NCBI GenBank assembly: GCA_019418225.1
Contig: DYCF01000002.1
Span: 96,943 to 160,942 of the forward strand
DNA from: Clostridiales bacterium
GTDB lineage: Bacteria; Bacillota; Clostridia; Lachnospirales; Cellulosilyticaceae
Direction: 5' to 3'
DNA length: 64,000 nucleotides
Shown here in pieces: positions 53,244-62,344 of this stretch. Both the position numbers and the translations under genes were made by a program. Below the pieces are notes generated by a model. It was not told the origin of the DNA. It made no database searches and saw nothing but the letters and a program-made list of their open reading frames with translations. Each line of letters opens with the position of its first letter. Positions within the stretch are counted from its first letter, which is position 1.

Positions 53244-53990
53244 ATGAGAAAGGAGGAAAATCAGCTGGAATCAATCATTGAAGTAAAGAATCTAAGAAAA
53301 GTTTATCGTATGGGAAAAGAGAAAATTGTCGCTTTAAATCATATTGATTTAGAGATAGAAAAAGGAGAAATCTGCTGCCTATTCGGAAGCTCTGGTTCAG
53401 GTAAATCAACTCTTTTAAATATGTTGGCAGGTTTAGAAAAACCTACTAAGGGGACTATTAAGATTAAAAATGTACATGTTGAAAGATTAGATGAATCACA
53501 GCTTGCAATTTTTAGACAGAAGTATATAGGATTTGTCTTTCAATCTTATAATCTTATTCCTACTTTGACAGCTTTAGAAAATGTGGCATTGCCGCTTATT
53601 TTTCAAGGGGTACCTAAGAAAGAAAGAGAGCAGCGTGCTACAAAAATGTTAGAGGCTGTAGGATTAGGCGGTAGACTAAAACATAAGCCAAAGGAAATGA
53701 GTGGTGGGCAACAGCAAAGGGTAAGTATTGCCCGTGCTTTTGTCAATAATCCTAGAATTTTATTTGCAGATGAACCAACCGGGAATTTAGACACTCATAC
53801 GACAATTGAGGTTATGGAAATGATTACGAAAATTGCAAGAGAGCATCATCAGACGATGATAATCGTTTCTCATGATGCAGAAATTGCAGATTATGCAGAT
53901 AAAATTATTACAGTACAGGATGGTAACATCTTAAAGATTGAAAAAAATACACCGAATGGAAAGGAAATAATTTATGAAACACAATCATAA
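53244..53990 (+). CDS. ABC transporter ATP-binding protein (MacB/LolD type)
   Basis: Walker A GSSGSGKST, Q-loop VFQSYNLIPTLTALENV, signature LSGGQ-type MSGGQQQRVSIARA, Walker B ILFADEPTGNLD and H-loop IVSHDAE are all present; the short spacing and the NLD after Walker B fit the MacB/LolD/YknY branch. It energises the permease at 56369, with the large extracellular protein between. The start is unclear. The ATG at 53244 is annotated, but it has no ribosome binding site. A CTG at 53265 has GGAGG eight bases upstream and gives a protein beginning (M)ESIIEVKNLRKVY, the usual start for the family. It overlaps the next gene by 17 bases. Confidence 0.92.
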   Translation: MRKEENQLESIIEVKNLRKVYRMGKEKIVALNHIDLEIEKGEICCLFGSSGSGKSTLLNMLAGLEKPTKGTIKIKNVHVERLDESQLAIFRQKYIGFVFQSYNLIPTLTALENVALPLIFQGVPKKEREQRATKMLEAVGLGGRLKHKPKEMSGGQQQRVSIARAFVNNPRILFADEPTGNLDTHTTIEVMEMITKIAREHHQTMIIVSHDAEIADYADKIITVQDGNILKIEKNTPNGKEIIYETQS

Positions 53991-56379
53991 TTGGCTCACA
54001 TGGCTGTTAAGTCTTATTGTGGTAGCTACATACATATTGCCGGGAAATTTTAATTTAGTTTATGGTGCAGAAGCAACTATTCAGGTTAAGAGTATAGGAC
54101 AAAGCCAGAATTCGCTTCAATTAGGAGATAGCTTTAGTTTACAAGTGAAAGTAGTTGTAAATAATCCAGATGAAAATCAGTCACTTTATATTTTAAAGCC
54201 TACTGTAAGTGGGGGTGGAGTAGATGCATCTAAGTTATCATATAGTGTATCAGATTCAGAAGCAATAATTAGTAATGGGGTACCAAGAACTGTTACAATT
54301 AGTGGCTTGATTTATAAAGGCGATGATAAGGAGATTAGTGTAAATATTCCTGTAGGAACTAAGAAGAATCCAAATGATATTTCAGATGAAGGAATATATG
54401 TTACAAGTGGGTCACTTGACTATACACTATCAGCTAAAACAAGTGAAGATTATAAAGATGCCTTTTCTATTGATAATACAGAAAACCTTATTGTAGGTCT
54501 TGGAAAGACACAAAAGGTAACTGTAAAAGTAACAAATAGAACAAGTAGTATAATTAATCAGGCAAAGGCAACACTTTCATTAAATAGTAGTGTTAAAGGA
54601 TTAACAATCAAGGAGAGTGAAGCAACTTTAAGCAATGTAAAATCTAAGGAAACACGTAATTTGACATTTACAGTAAATGTAGATGAAGAAACTAAAGGTG
54701 GCGTTTATCCAGCAAGTGTATCTATTTTAGGGACAAGCTATGATGTGAAGATTCAAGTAGATACAAATGTAGTCCCATCAGCTTTAGAGGTAAGTACAAA
54801 AGGTGATACGATTTTTACACCAGGTGTAGCCAATAAGCTTACACTTACAGTTAAAAATGTAGGGGATCGTGATGCAAAAAATGTGCGTGTTGAGGTTGTT
54901 AACTCAGAAAATATTTCTATCGTAGGTGGCGGAAATGTTAAGCATGTGGGAACTGTAGCAAGTAAAGGGTCTCAGCAAGTAGAACTTTCACTTAAAGTAC
55001 CTACGAGTGTGAAATCAAGTACAGTACCCGTGCAGTTAAAACTGACTTATTTAAGTTCTACAGGTGAAGAAAAAGAAGATAGCCAATATGTTTATTTAAA
55101 TACAACAGCTTCAGCAGCTTCTTCTGAAGTTGTGATTAGCAATGTAATTTCGCCTACAGCTACATATGGGGTGGATCAGAACTTCAATGTGAAGTTTAAT
55201 CTTTCTTCAAAAAGTGGCGCAGAAAAACTTAAGATTACAGTAACAGGAGATGAAGGCATCGTACCTAAGTCTCAAAATCTTTTCTTCCTTAACAAGTTAG
55301 AAAAGGGTGCAACAAAGCAGTATACAGTAAGTTTTGCAGCGACTGCAGCAGCAGTAAGCAGTTCTCATCCTATTAAGATTGAAGTCGAATATGGGGAGGG
55401 TGAGACACCTATTGTTATTAATCAATATGGCAGTGTAAATATCACAAATCCTAAAAAAGATAAAGAAGATAACAAGGATGATGAGGATGAAGAAAACAAA
55501 AAAGGCAAACCAAAAGTTATCATTGGTGAATATGCTGTAAATCCAGTAGTTGTTAAAGCTGGCGAAAACTTTGAACTTGAAATTGGCTTTTTAAACACAC
55601 ATAAACTTGAATCTGTACATAACTTAAAAGCTAACTTAAAAATTGTTGAACAAGGTGAAAATAATACAGGAACAGTATTTGCACCTGTTAAGGCAAGTAA
55701 TACATTTTATATTGCAGACTTAAACCCAGGTGAAATGCAAACTAAGAAAATTACAATGTACACCATTCCAAGTGCACAACCTAAGACTTATGAAGTCAGC
55801 TTAGAGATGGCTTATGAGGATAATGAAGGGAATGAAGTGACAGCTACAGAAAGCATTGGTATCCCTGTAGAACAGGCGACAAAGATTGAAATTGGTGATA
55901 TTAATGTAGATATTGGACAAGTAGGGATGGAAACTTATTTATCTGCTACACTTTACAATACAGGTAAAACGAATGTAACAAATGTTATTGTCCATATTGA
56001 AGGCGAAGGCTTTAGTGTACAAGATAACAAAGTGTTTATTGGTGGTTTTGAAAGTCAGGCACAAGAAAGTTATGAACCTGTACTTATTCCAGAGCAAGAA
56101 GGGATTTTAACTGGAAGGCTTATTATTGATTATGAAGATACAACAGGTGAAGCAAAACAAGTAGTTGAAGAGTTTAGTTTCCAGGTAGATCCTGCCATGG
56201 ATATGATGGAAGAGATGCCTATGGATGATATGATGATGGAAGAAGAAGCACCACAAAAAGCAAAATGGCCATATATTGCAGGTATTGGTGCAGTTATAGT
56301 TGTAATCATTGTTATTGTAATAATTATGCTCAAAAAACGTAAAAAGAAAAAAGAAGAGATGATGCTGGATGAAGATTAG
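53974..56379 (+). CDS. Large extracellular CARDB/NEW3-repeat protein of an ABC system
   Basis: 801 residues. A signal peptide (MKHNHNWLTWLLSLIVVATYIL, about 1-33) is followed by a series of beta-sandwich repeats of the CARDB/NEW3 kind; the phrase L-T-V-K-N-V-G-D-x-x-A-x-N-V-x-V (about 290) and similar ones near 180, 395, 530 and 655 mark them. A charged linker of Lys/Asp/Glu (about 490-507) separates the second-last group. One C-terminal helix (PYIAGIGAVIVVIIVIVIIM) and a basic tail anchor the protein, so the bulk lies outside the cell. It overlaps the ATPase gene by 17 bases and the permease gene by 11, so it belongs to the transporter. It likely captures or presents the cargo. No function is established. 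Confidence 0.8.
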   Translation: MKHNHNWLTWLLSLIVVATYILPGNFNLVYGAEATIQVKSIGQSQNSLQLGDSFSLQVKVVVNNPDENQSLYILKPTVSGGGVDASKLSYSVSDSEAIISNGVPRTVTISGLIYKGDDKEISVNIPVGTKKNPNDISDEGIYVTSGSLDYTLSAKTSEDYKDAFSIDNTENLIVGLGKTQKVTVKVTNRTSSIINQAKATLSLNSSVKGLTIKESEATLSNVKSKETRNLTFTVNVDEETKGGVYPASVSILGTSYDVKIQVDTNVVPSALEVSTKGDTIFTPGVANKLTLTVKNVGDRDAKNVRVEVVNSENISIVGGGNVKHVGTVASKGSQQVELSLKVPTSVKSSTVPVQLKLTYLSSTGEEKEDSQYVYLNTTASAASSEVVISNVISPTATYGVDQNFNVKFNLSSKSGAEKLKITVTGDEGIVPKSQNLFFLNKLEKGATKQYTVSFAATAAAVSSSHPIKIEVEYGEGETPIVINQYGSVNITNPKKDKEDNKDDEDEENKKGKPKVIIGEYAVNPVVVKAGENFELEIGFLNTHKLESVHNLKANLKIVEQGENNTGTVFAPVKASNTFYIADLNPGEMQTKKITMYTIPSAQPKTYEVSLEMAYEDNEGNEVTATESIGIPVEQATKIEIGDINVDIGQVGMETYLSATLYNTGKTNVTNVIVHIEGEGFSVQDNKVFIGGFESQAQESYEPVLIPEQEGILTGRLIIDYEDTTGEAKQVVEEFSFQVDPAMDMMEEMPMDDMMMEEEAPQKAKWPYIAGIGAVIVVIIVIVIIMLKKRKKKKEEMMLDED

Positions 56380-57739
56380 AGACTTAATTAGTATGAGTAT
56401 TCGCTCTTTATGGCGGCGGAAACTACGTACAGCTCTGACCGTATTAGGTGTTGTCATTGGTACAGTATCTATTGTGCTTATGTTATCTTTAGGAATTGCC
56501 ATGGATCAAAATATGGAGGAGCAATTTGCGCAGTGGGGAGATTTGACTTTAGTTAATATCTATAGCTATAGCTGGGGGGGCGATGAAGCGCCTAAGCTTA
56601 CAGATGAAGTTGTGAGAAAAATTGAAGAAATCCCTAATGTAGAACACGTGATTCCACAGCTTACGACAGATGCCTATATTACCCTTGGCAAACAAAGAAG
56701 TATTTTTTCAATGCAAGTTATGGTACTAGACAAGGAAGATATGGAAGCCTTAGATTATGAATTGGCTGAGGGCCGATTTGTAGATGAGGAAGAGAAAAAG
56801 TCTGTGGTGATAGGCGGTCAAGTACTTGCTTATATGAATAAGATTGGTAAACAGTTTAACTGGGATAACATGGTGTGGGGGGAAGAACTCCCTACACTCC
56901 CTATTGAAATAGGCAGTGATAAAATTGTCTTAGAAGCTGCAGACTATGATGATAAAGGAAAGCCTTTTTTAGATGGCACAGAAGGGAAAATTAAAGAACC
57001 TAAAGGTATTGAAGTGAAAGTTGTAGGGCAACTTGCAAATAACAACAATGGCATGGAGCAGACAATTTTTGTAACACGCAATATTTATGAAGAAATTAAA
57101 CTGGCTAAAGCGGCTTATCGCAAAAAGTTAGGTTGGGGAGACGAGAGTTCTGATAATAAGAAGGATAAAGATAAGCTGCCAACCTATGAACAGGTAGCGG
57201 TTAAAATCAATCACCGTGATAATGTATTAGAAGTCGTTGAACAGATTAAGGCATTAGGCTATAGTGATGTAGATAGTAGTATGGAATACATCGAACGTGT
57301 AAAAGAGCAATCTAATAGCAAGCGTATGGCACTTGGTGGTATAGGTATTGTATCCTTTTTAGTTGCAGCAATTGGTATTGCCAATACAATGATGATGAGT
57401 ATTTATGAACGTACAAAGGAAATAGGTGTTATGAAAGTAATTGGTGCGAAGCTCACGGACATTAAGCATATGTTTTTAATAGAAGCTTTAATGATTGGGG
57501 CTATAGGTGGCATTGTGGGATCGCTGATATCTTTCTTACTTTCAAAGCTGATGAATATGGCTGGTGGGCCTATTGCAGAAATGCTTGGTATGTATGATGC
57601 AAGTGTTGTTTCAATTGTGCCACTTTGGCTTATGGCAGCAGCTACTTTATTTGCTACTTTAGTAGGGCTTGTATCAGGATATTTCCCTGCTAAAAAGGCC
57701 ACTAAACTATCTGCATTATCAGCAATAAAAACAGAATAA
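56369..57739 (+). CDS. ABC transporter permease (MacB/FtsX type)
   Basis: 456 residues. The first helix (about 20-42) is preceded by the basic SIRSLWRRKLRTALTVLGVVIGT, a standard MacB-permease opening. A MacB-like extracellular domain (about 50-320) follows, with a Lys/Asp-rich insert near 265. Three C-terminal helices form the FtsX domain (GGIGIVSFLVAAIGIANTMMMSIYERTKEIGVMKVIGA). Proteins of this class extrude peptides or lipoproteins, or transmit force to cell-wall enzymes. It is the third gene of a tightly overlapping operon with the ATPase and the CARDB-like protein. Substrate unknown; the nearby spore genes do not prove a link. Confidence 0.93.
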   Translation: MKIRDLISMSIRSLWRRKLRTALTVLGVVIGTVSIVLMLSLGIAMDQNMEEQFAQWGDLTLVNIYSYSWGGDEAPKLTDEVVRKIEEIPNVEHVIPQLTTDAYITLGKQRSIFSMQVMVLDKEDMEALDYELAEGRFVDEEEKKSVVIGGQVLAYMNKIGKQFNWDNMVWGEELPTLPIEIGSDKIVLEAADYDDKGKPFLDGTEGKIKEPKGIEVKVVGQLANNNNGMEQTIFVTRNIYEEIKLAKAAYRKKLGWGDESSDNKKDKDKLPTYEQVAVKINHRDNVLEVVEQIKALGYSDVDSSMEYIERVKEQSNSKRMALGGIGIVSFLVAAIGIANTMMMSIYERTKEIGVMKVIGAKLTDIKHMFLIEALMIGAIGGIVGSLISFLLSKLMNMAGGPIAEMLGMYDASVVSIVPLWLMAAATLFATLVGLVSGYFPAKKATKLSALSAIKTE

Positions 57740-57770
57740 ATCATTTAATAAGTCAAAAATTTAATAAGTC

Positions 57771-57817
57771 AAAAAAGGAAGGTACTACATAACAAAAGTA
57801 GACCTTCCTTTTTTTAA
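57771..57817 (+). terminator. Intrinsic terminator after the ABC operon
   Basis: AAAAAAGGAAGGT pairs with ACCTTCCTTTTTTT around a TAC/GTA inner stem. Confidence 0.88.
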
Positions 57818-57818
57818 A

Positions 57819-57905
57819 TCAATCAGATTTTTTTCGACCTGATTTTCTTGTCATAAAAAGATGTGCTTTATTATTCTTAAAGTAAAAGATAATTAAATTA
57901 ATCAT
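57819..57905 (-). CDS. Possible 28-aa ORF downstream of sleC
   Basis: A short frame (MINLIIFYFKNNKAHLFMTRKSG...) starts eight bases after the sleC stop; its ribosome binding site GGGGTGAT overlaps that stop codon. This suggests translational coupling, but a frame this short can be open by chance. The hydrophobic start and basic end could make a tiny membrane peptide. Confidence 0.25.
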   Translation of the reverse strand: MINLIIFYFKNNKAHLFMTRKSGRKKSD

Positions 57906-57913
57906 TTTGGTAA

Positions 57914-59257
57914 TCACCCCAACTCTGCTAGTTTAGATACTGCAACATATATTCTTGAAATTTCATACCATGTACTTTTACCGACGATACCATCTGGTGT
58001 TAAATGGAAGATTTGTTGGAAGGTCCTTACGGCATCAGCAGTGGCATCATCAAAATTACCAGTGACAGCTACTTTAGGAATAAGTGGATAATTTTGTGAA
58101 ATACGATTGAGTTGTTGTTGGAGCTGTCTTACAGCTGGGCCGCTAGAGCCAATTTGAAGTGGCGTACCAGGATAGGATTCAGGATTACCTTCTACAGCTG
58201 GAGCTGTACTTAAGTCAATATTACCATAGAAGTTACGAAGGATTTGCTCAGCACTAAATCCTGCATCGCCCAAATCTTTACTGCCCCACTGTGTCATCCA
58301 ATTTGGACACTGCGATTTAACGCCATCGCAATACTGTGTGAGAAGTGGTTGGAGAACACCAGGACGTTTGACATATATATCAAATACTTCATTAACAATA
58401 GGGACGATTGTATCAAATAGGTTACGACCATAGAAGAAAGCATGATCATAAGCCGTGGAATTAGTAATGGTATAGGACTTACCTTGATTACGGTACCACT
58501 CAGTGAAAACACGATTTAAGGTAAAGGAGACAATGGCAATAACATTAGCTTTAATTGTTTCAGTTGGCCAGGTTGGATAAATTTCGGAGCTGGCAACATT
58601 AGCAATATAATCTAAGAAAGGAACGGTGTAATTGGGGGCTGTATTATCATTAGGACTACCTGAGTGAACAATGATAAATTCAGGAACAATTACACTAGAT
58701 AACGTGATAAAGCCGGAGCCGGGAATAATTGGTTTTACTTCGGCCTCGGGAATTTTATCAGGATAATTACCATATAAGGTAGCTGGACCTATAACAATGT
58801 CCTCAGAAAGTTGTCGTATAAATTTCTCACGTGGATGACGTCCTGTACCTCTTTGGAATCGTGTAGTAGGTTGTAAGTAAATAGGTTGAACAGATAAAGT
58901 ATCAGCAAATACTTGGGAGCCACGGACAATGGTGTCAATGTAATTTGTAGAAGTTGTTTCAATCCGATAAGTGGCATAAGGAATTTGCGTATTGGTAGGA
59001 TCTAAGCTGTAATCTATAGGGGGTACAGGAAGTTCAATGGAAGGGGTTTGACCTACTTCATCTGTTACAAAGTTGGCAAGTACCTGTTCTTCACCAGTAG
59101 GTGCTGTTTGTTTAATGGTAATTTGTACATTTGAGATAGGTGTGAGGGTACCTTGTTCTGGATCTGTAGAAAGTTGTACGATAAGTTGACCTAAATTTTG
59201 CCTAGCGTTATTGGGGGGGTAAAAGGAGTTTGGATTACTCTTTGAAGAAGATGACAT
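57914..59257 (-). CDS. sleC: SleC-type spore cortex lytic enzyme zymogen
   Basis: 447 residues, close to SleC of Clostridium (about 425-440). A pre-pro region (about 1-150) comes first. The SpoIID/LytB-like lytic transglycosylase domain (about 180-350) carries the motif NVASSEIYPTWPTETIKANVIAI, equivalent to SpoIID's E-M-P-x-x-W-P-x-E-A-L-K-A-Q-A; Glu225 is the likely catalytic acid. The C-terminal PG_binding_1 domain (about 366-440) reads LQIGSSGPAVRQLQQQL...FHLTPDGIVGKSTW. SleC is stored in the spore as a zymogen and activated by Csp proteases, which lie 4.9 kb away on the other strand. AGGAGGGAATTTAA precedes the ATG. A -10-like CATATATTA lies at 59299-59307 on the minus strand. No cleavage site can be fixed. 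Confidence 0.9.
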   Translation of the reverse strand: MSSSSKSNPNSFYPPNNARQNLGQLIVQLSTDPEQGTLTPISNVQITIKQTAPTGEEQVLANFVTDEVGQTPSIELPVPPIDYSLDPTNTQIPYATYRIETTSTNYIDTIVRGSQVFADTLSVQPIYLQPTTRFQRGTGRHPREKFIRQLSEDIVIGPATLYGNYPDKIPEAEVKPIIPGSGFITLSSVIVPEFIIVHSGSPNDNTAPNYTVPFLDYIANVASSEIYPTWPTETIKANVIAIVSFTLNRVFTEWYRNQGKSYTITNSTAYDHAFFYGRNLFDTIVPIVNEVFDIYVKRPGVLQPLLTQYCDGVKSQCPNWMTQWGSKDLGDAGFSAEQILRNFYGNIDLSTAPAVEGNPESYPGTPLQIGSSGPAVRQLQQQLNRISQNYPLIPKVAVTGNFDDATADAVRTFQQIFHLTPDGIVGKSTWYEISRIYVAVSKLAELG

Positions 59258-59399
59258 TTAAATTCCCTCCTAGAATCAATAAGTATTTATGCTAACTATA
59301 ATATATGAAAAAAGACTTTTTCCTAGAACAAAAGGAAAAGGTAAGTTTGTGTATGAGAACGCTATGAGCTGCACATTCTAACTAAAAGGAGTGAAGGGC

Positions 59400-62222
59400 A
59401 TGTTAAAAAGATGTTTTTTTATAATGCTGGCAGCAGTTTTGGTGACGACCAATTGCTATGGGCAAGCTGAAAACTTAAAAAATGTAGAAAATACTAAGAT
59501 AACAAGTCAGTTTAAAGAATATGCTAAAGAAAGACATGGGAAAGATGTACTGCACAAATATGTGCATCAAAATAGTGGCTTAGAAGTAATTTGGATTGAA
59601 AATGACGATACGAATAAGAGTTTTACATTAGGTGTGCGTACGCCGACTGTAGATTCTACCGGTGTCAATCATATTATTGAACACACCCTATTTACAGGCT
59701 CAAAGAAGTATCCATCATCCAGTTTGTTTTTTGATGCAAGTAGCAGTTATCCTAATATTTATATGAATGCTTTAACAAGTGGGGATATGACAATCTTTCC
59801 TTTTGCAACACCTTATATGACTTGTTATAAGGCATTACTTGATATTTACCTAGATAGTATTTTTAATCCTGATTTTTTAAATCAGCCTTACGGATTTTAT
59901 GAAGAGTCTTTTAATTATGCACCAGAAGAAGAACGTAGTGGTGGTGTTGTATATAATGAGATGAAAGGTGCTTATGGGAATGAAGATCGCAAGATATATC
60001 GCACAGTAAGGCAAACGGTATATCGCGATACGTTATATAGTCATGATAGCGGTGGCGATCCTAATGAAATACCGAAGCTGACATATCAGCAATTTATAGA
60101 TACCTACAATCGTTATTATTATCCAGGTAACATGCGTGTGGTATTATATGGGCAGCTACCAATAGAAGAAGTACTTGAAATAATTGAAACATATTTACAC
60201 AGTTCAAAAGAGCCAAGAGAAAATATAAGTCTTGAAGTAAAAACGTTACAAGTGCCTAAAATGGTAAAAAGTGCAGTATTAAATCCAGGAAGTAAGTGTG
60301 CTATTGCTAAAAGTTTTGTGATGCCACATGCGCTAAGTGTAGAAGAAGAGGTACAAATGGATTTATGGATTAATGCCTATTTAGGAAGCCGTTTAAGTCC
60401 TATGCAACAAACACTTCAAAAGTTAGGCTGTCAAGAAATAAAAATACTGAAGGATGATGACCTACCTTATATGATGTATACGTTAGTGGTGAAAAATATT
60501 CCACGGGAAAAGCTAAATTTATATAATGCAATATTAGATGAGGTACTACTTAAGATTTCTGAAAGCCGTGAAGAGGCTATGGAGGAAGATGTACTCTTAG
60601 AAGCTAAATGGGGACAAATGCAAAATGAAGAAGACGAAGAACGTAGTATTTTTATTCCACAGACGATACTAGATGGTTGGGCACATGGTAAAGATGAAAG
60701 TCAATATTATAAGCGTAAAGAATATGTAGACCAAATTAAAGCGATTAAAAAAGAAGCGTGTAGGGCATTATGGCAAGAAGCAAGTATGTGTACATTCTTT
60801 TTAACACCTGGTCAAATGCAGATAGAAGATCCCCTTACTTTGACACAGCTTACAAAAGAAGAATGGAGACAAGTTAAAAAGCAAATGACCCAGTGGCAAG
60901 GTCAAAAATGTAATTTAGAAGGTGTTCCACTAGAGGAACTTGTATTGGATGAAAACCTTAGTCTTAAAGAAACAGCCAAAGGGGAATATACACTTTTAAC
61001 AACTAAGGCTCAAACAGAATTTGCACGTAGTCAGCTTTATTATGAAACAGGGAATGTAAAACAAGAAGATTTGCCTTATCTCTTTTTGTACAGCTATTTA
61101 TTAGAGGAAAGCGGAAGGGAACAAACACCTTTTAAGGGGATATTAAAAACGAATTGTATTGCCTTGCCAAATGAAGAAGCAGGTTATAAACCTTATTTTA
61201 AAATAACAATGGTTACACCTAAAGAAGAAAAAGAGCATGGTGAAATATTAGAAGAAGCTAGAGCAAATTTATTAAGTCAAGATGCGAGCTGGTATGAATA
61301 TAAGCTTAAGAAGTTTATTAATGGAAGCCAAGCTGCTAGCCAAAATAATGTGCTGGGTACATTAGGTAACTTAGGTCTAGGTGGTGCTGAAGCACAAAAA
61401 CGTTATCTATATGAACAGGGCTATCCTTTTTATGAATTTTGCAAGGCTTGCTTAAAAGAACAAGGTACTGCTTGGATTGAAAAAGTAAAACAAATGGATC
61501 AAAGTGTATACCAGACGAATGGACTTGTTGTTGCAATCACCTCACCTTATAAATCAAGTAATGGTTATTTGCACAGCTTAAAAAAGATTATCAAAGAGGG
61601 ACAAAAGAATGAATCATTAAATCGTACAGAGTATAAATTTGAACAAATGCCTAAGACAAGCTTTCTACAACTAGATACGGCTGTAGATTATATTTATATA
61701 CAAAATACATTGAAAAAGCCAGTAGAAGGAAGCGATTTTGTGGCAGCGGCCTATATGGCAAAAAATTATTTTAATCCTAAGATAAGAATTGGTTTAGGTG
61801 CTTATGGTGCAGGTTGTAACTGTCAATATCCAACAACCTTTAATATCTATACCTATAGAGACCCAGATTTTAAACATTCTTTACAGGTTATTGCAGAAAG
61901 TGGGGAATTTTTAGATAAAACACCTATTAATGAAGCTGCATTAAAGGCAAGTCAAACAGAAGCATTAACAAGAGTACACCAGCAATTTAGACTTTTAGAT
62001 AAAGGATTAGAACAAGTAGATGTACTAGAAGTACAATTTTTATTGGGGAATAAAAAAAATGTTGTAAAAAATTTACAAGCTCAAATTTTAGACACAACAG
62101 GACAGAAAATGCAACAAAAAGCTTGTATTTTTAAGGATTTACTAAGGGAAGGTACCTTGAGCATTGCCACCAAAAAACTACCTCAAAATGTGACGGGACA
62201 TAAAATTTACCAATTTAAATAA
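59400..62222 (+). CDS. Secreted M16 (insulinase/PreP-type) metallopeptidase
   Basis: 940 residues. A hydrophobic N-terminal segment (CFFIMLAAVLVTTNC, about 5-19) looks like a signal peptide. The inverted zinc motif H-x-x-E-H is at 91-95 (HIIEH), and the third ligand is the Glu of VVYNEMKGAYG, about 75 residues on. The length and the early SGLEVIWIENDD agree with the M16C presequence-protease (PreP/falcilysin) group, which degrades small peptides inside a closed chamber. The frame opens at a GTG (59391) that lies inside the ribosome binding site AAGGAGTGA; the ATG at 59400 is chosen. Most bacterial PreP relatives are cytosolic, so the leader is worth noting. No operon partner. Confidence 0.87.
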   Translation: MLKRCFFIMLAAVLVTTNCYGQAENLKNVENTKITSQFKEYAKERHGKDVLHKYVHQNSGLEVIWIENDDTNKSFTLGVRTPTVDSTGVNHIIEHTLFTGSKKYPSSSLFFDASSSYPNIYMNALTSGDMTIFPFATPYMTCYKALLDIYLDSIFNPDFLNQPYGFYEESFNYAPEEERSGGVVYNEMKGAYGNEDRKIYRTVRQTVYRDTLYSHDSGGDPNEIPKLTYQQFIDTYNRYYYPGNMRVVLYGQLPIEEVLEIIETYLHSSKEPRENISLEVKTLQVPKMVKSAVLNPGSKCAIAKSFVMPHALSVEEEVQMDLWINAYLGSRLSPMQQTLQKLGCQEIKILKDDDLPYMMYTLVVKNIPREKLNLYNAILDEVLLKISESREEAMEEDVLLEAKWGQMQNEEDEERSIFIPQTILDGWAHGKDESQYYKRKEYVDQIKAIKKEACRALWQEASMCTFFLTPGQMQIEDPLTLTQLTKEEWRQVKKQMTQWQGQKCNLEGVPLEELVLDENLSLKETAKGEYTLLTTKAQTEFARSQLYYETGNVKQEDLPYLFLYSYLLEESGREQTPFKGILKTNCIALPNEEAGYKPYFKITMVTPKEEKEHGEILEEARANLLSQDASWYEYKLKKFINGSQAASQNNVLGTLGNLGLGGAEAQKRYLYEQGYPFYEFCKACLKEQGTAWIEKVKQMDQSVYQTNGLVVAITSPYKSSNGYLHSLKKIIKEGQKNESLNRTEYKFEQMPKTSFLQLDTAVDYIYIQNTLKKPVEGSDFVAAAYMAKNYFNPKIRIGLGAYGAGCNCQYPTTFNIYTYRDPDFKHSLQVIAESGEFLDKTPINEAALKASQTEALTRVHQQFRLLDKGLEQVDVLEVQFLLGNKKNVVKNLQAQILDTTGQKMQQKACIFKDLLREGTLSIATKKLPQNVTGHKIYQFK

Positions 62223-62242
62223 CAATTTAAAAAGGATAAATA

Positions 62243-62271
62243 TTGACATATTCCTTATCCGCCGATACAAT
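62243..62271 (+). promoter_or_regulatory. Strong sigma-A promoter of the NifU-like/GGGtGRT operon
   Basis: TTGACA (62243-62248), a 17-base spacer and TACAAT (62266-62271), with a leader of about 65 bases before the first ATG. Confidence 0.7.
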
Positions 62272-62344
62272 ATGTATGTATTGTTAAATTTTTGATTTAA
62301 AGATTTATCTTTAAATATACACAAGTGGAAAGGAGTCATGACAA

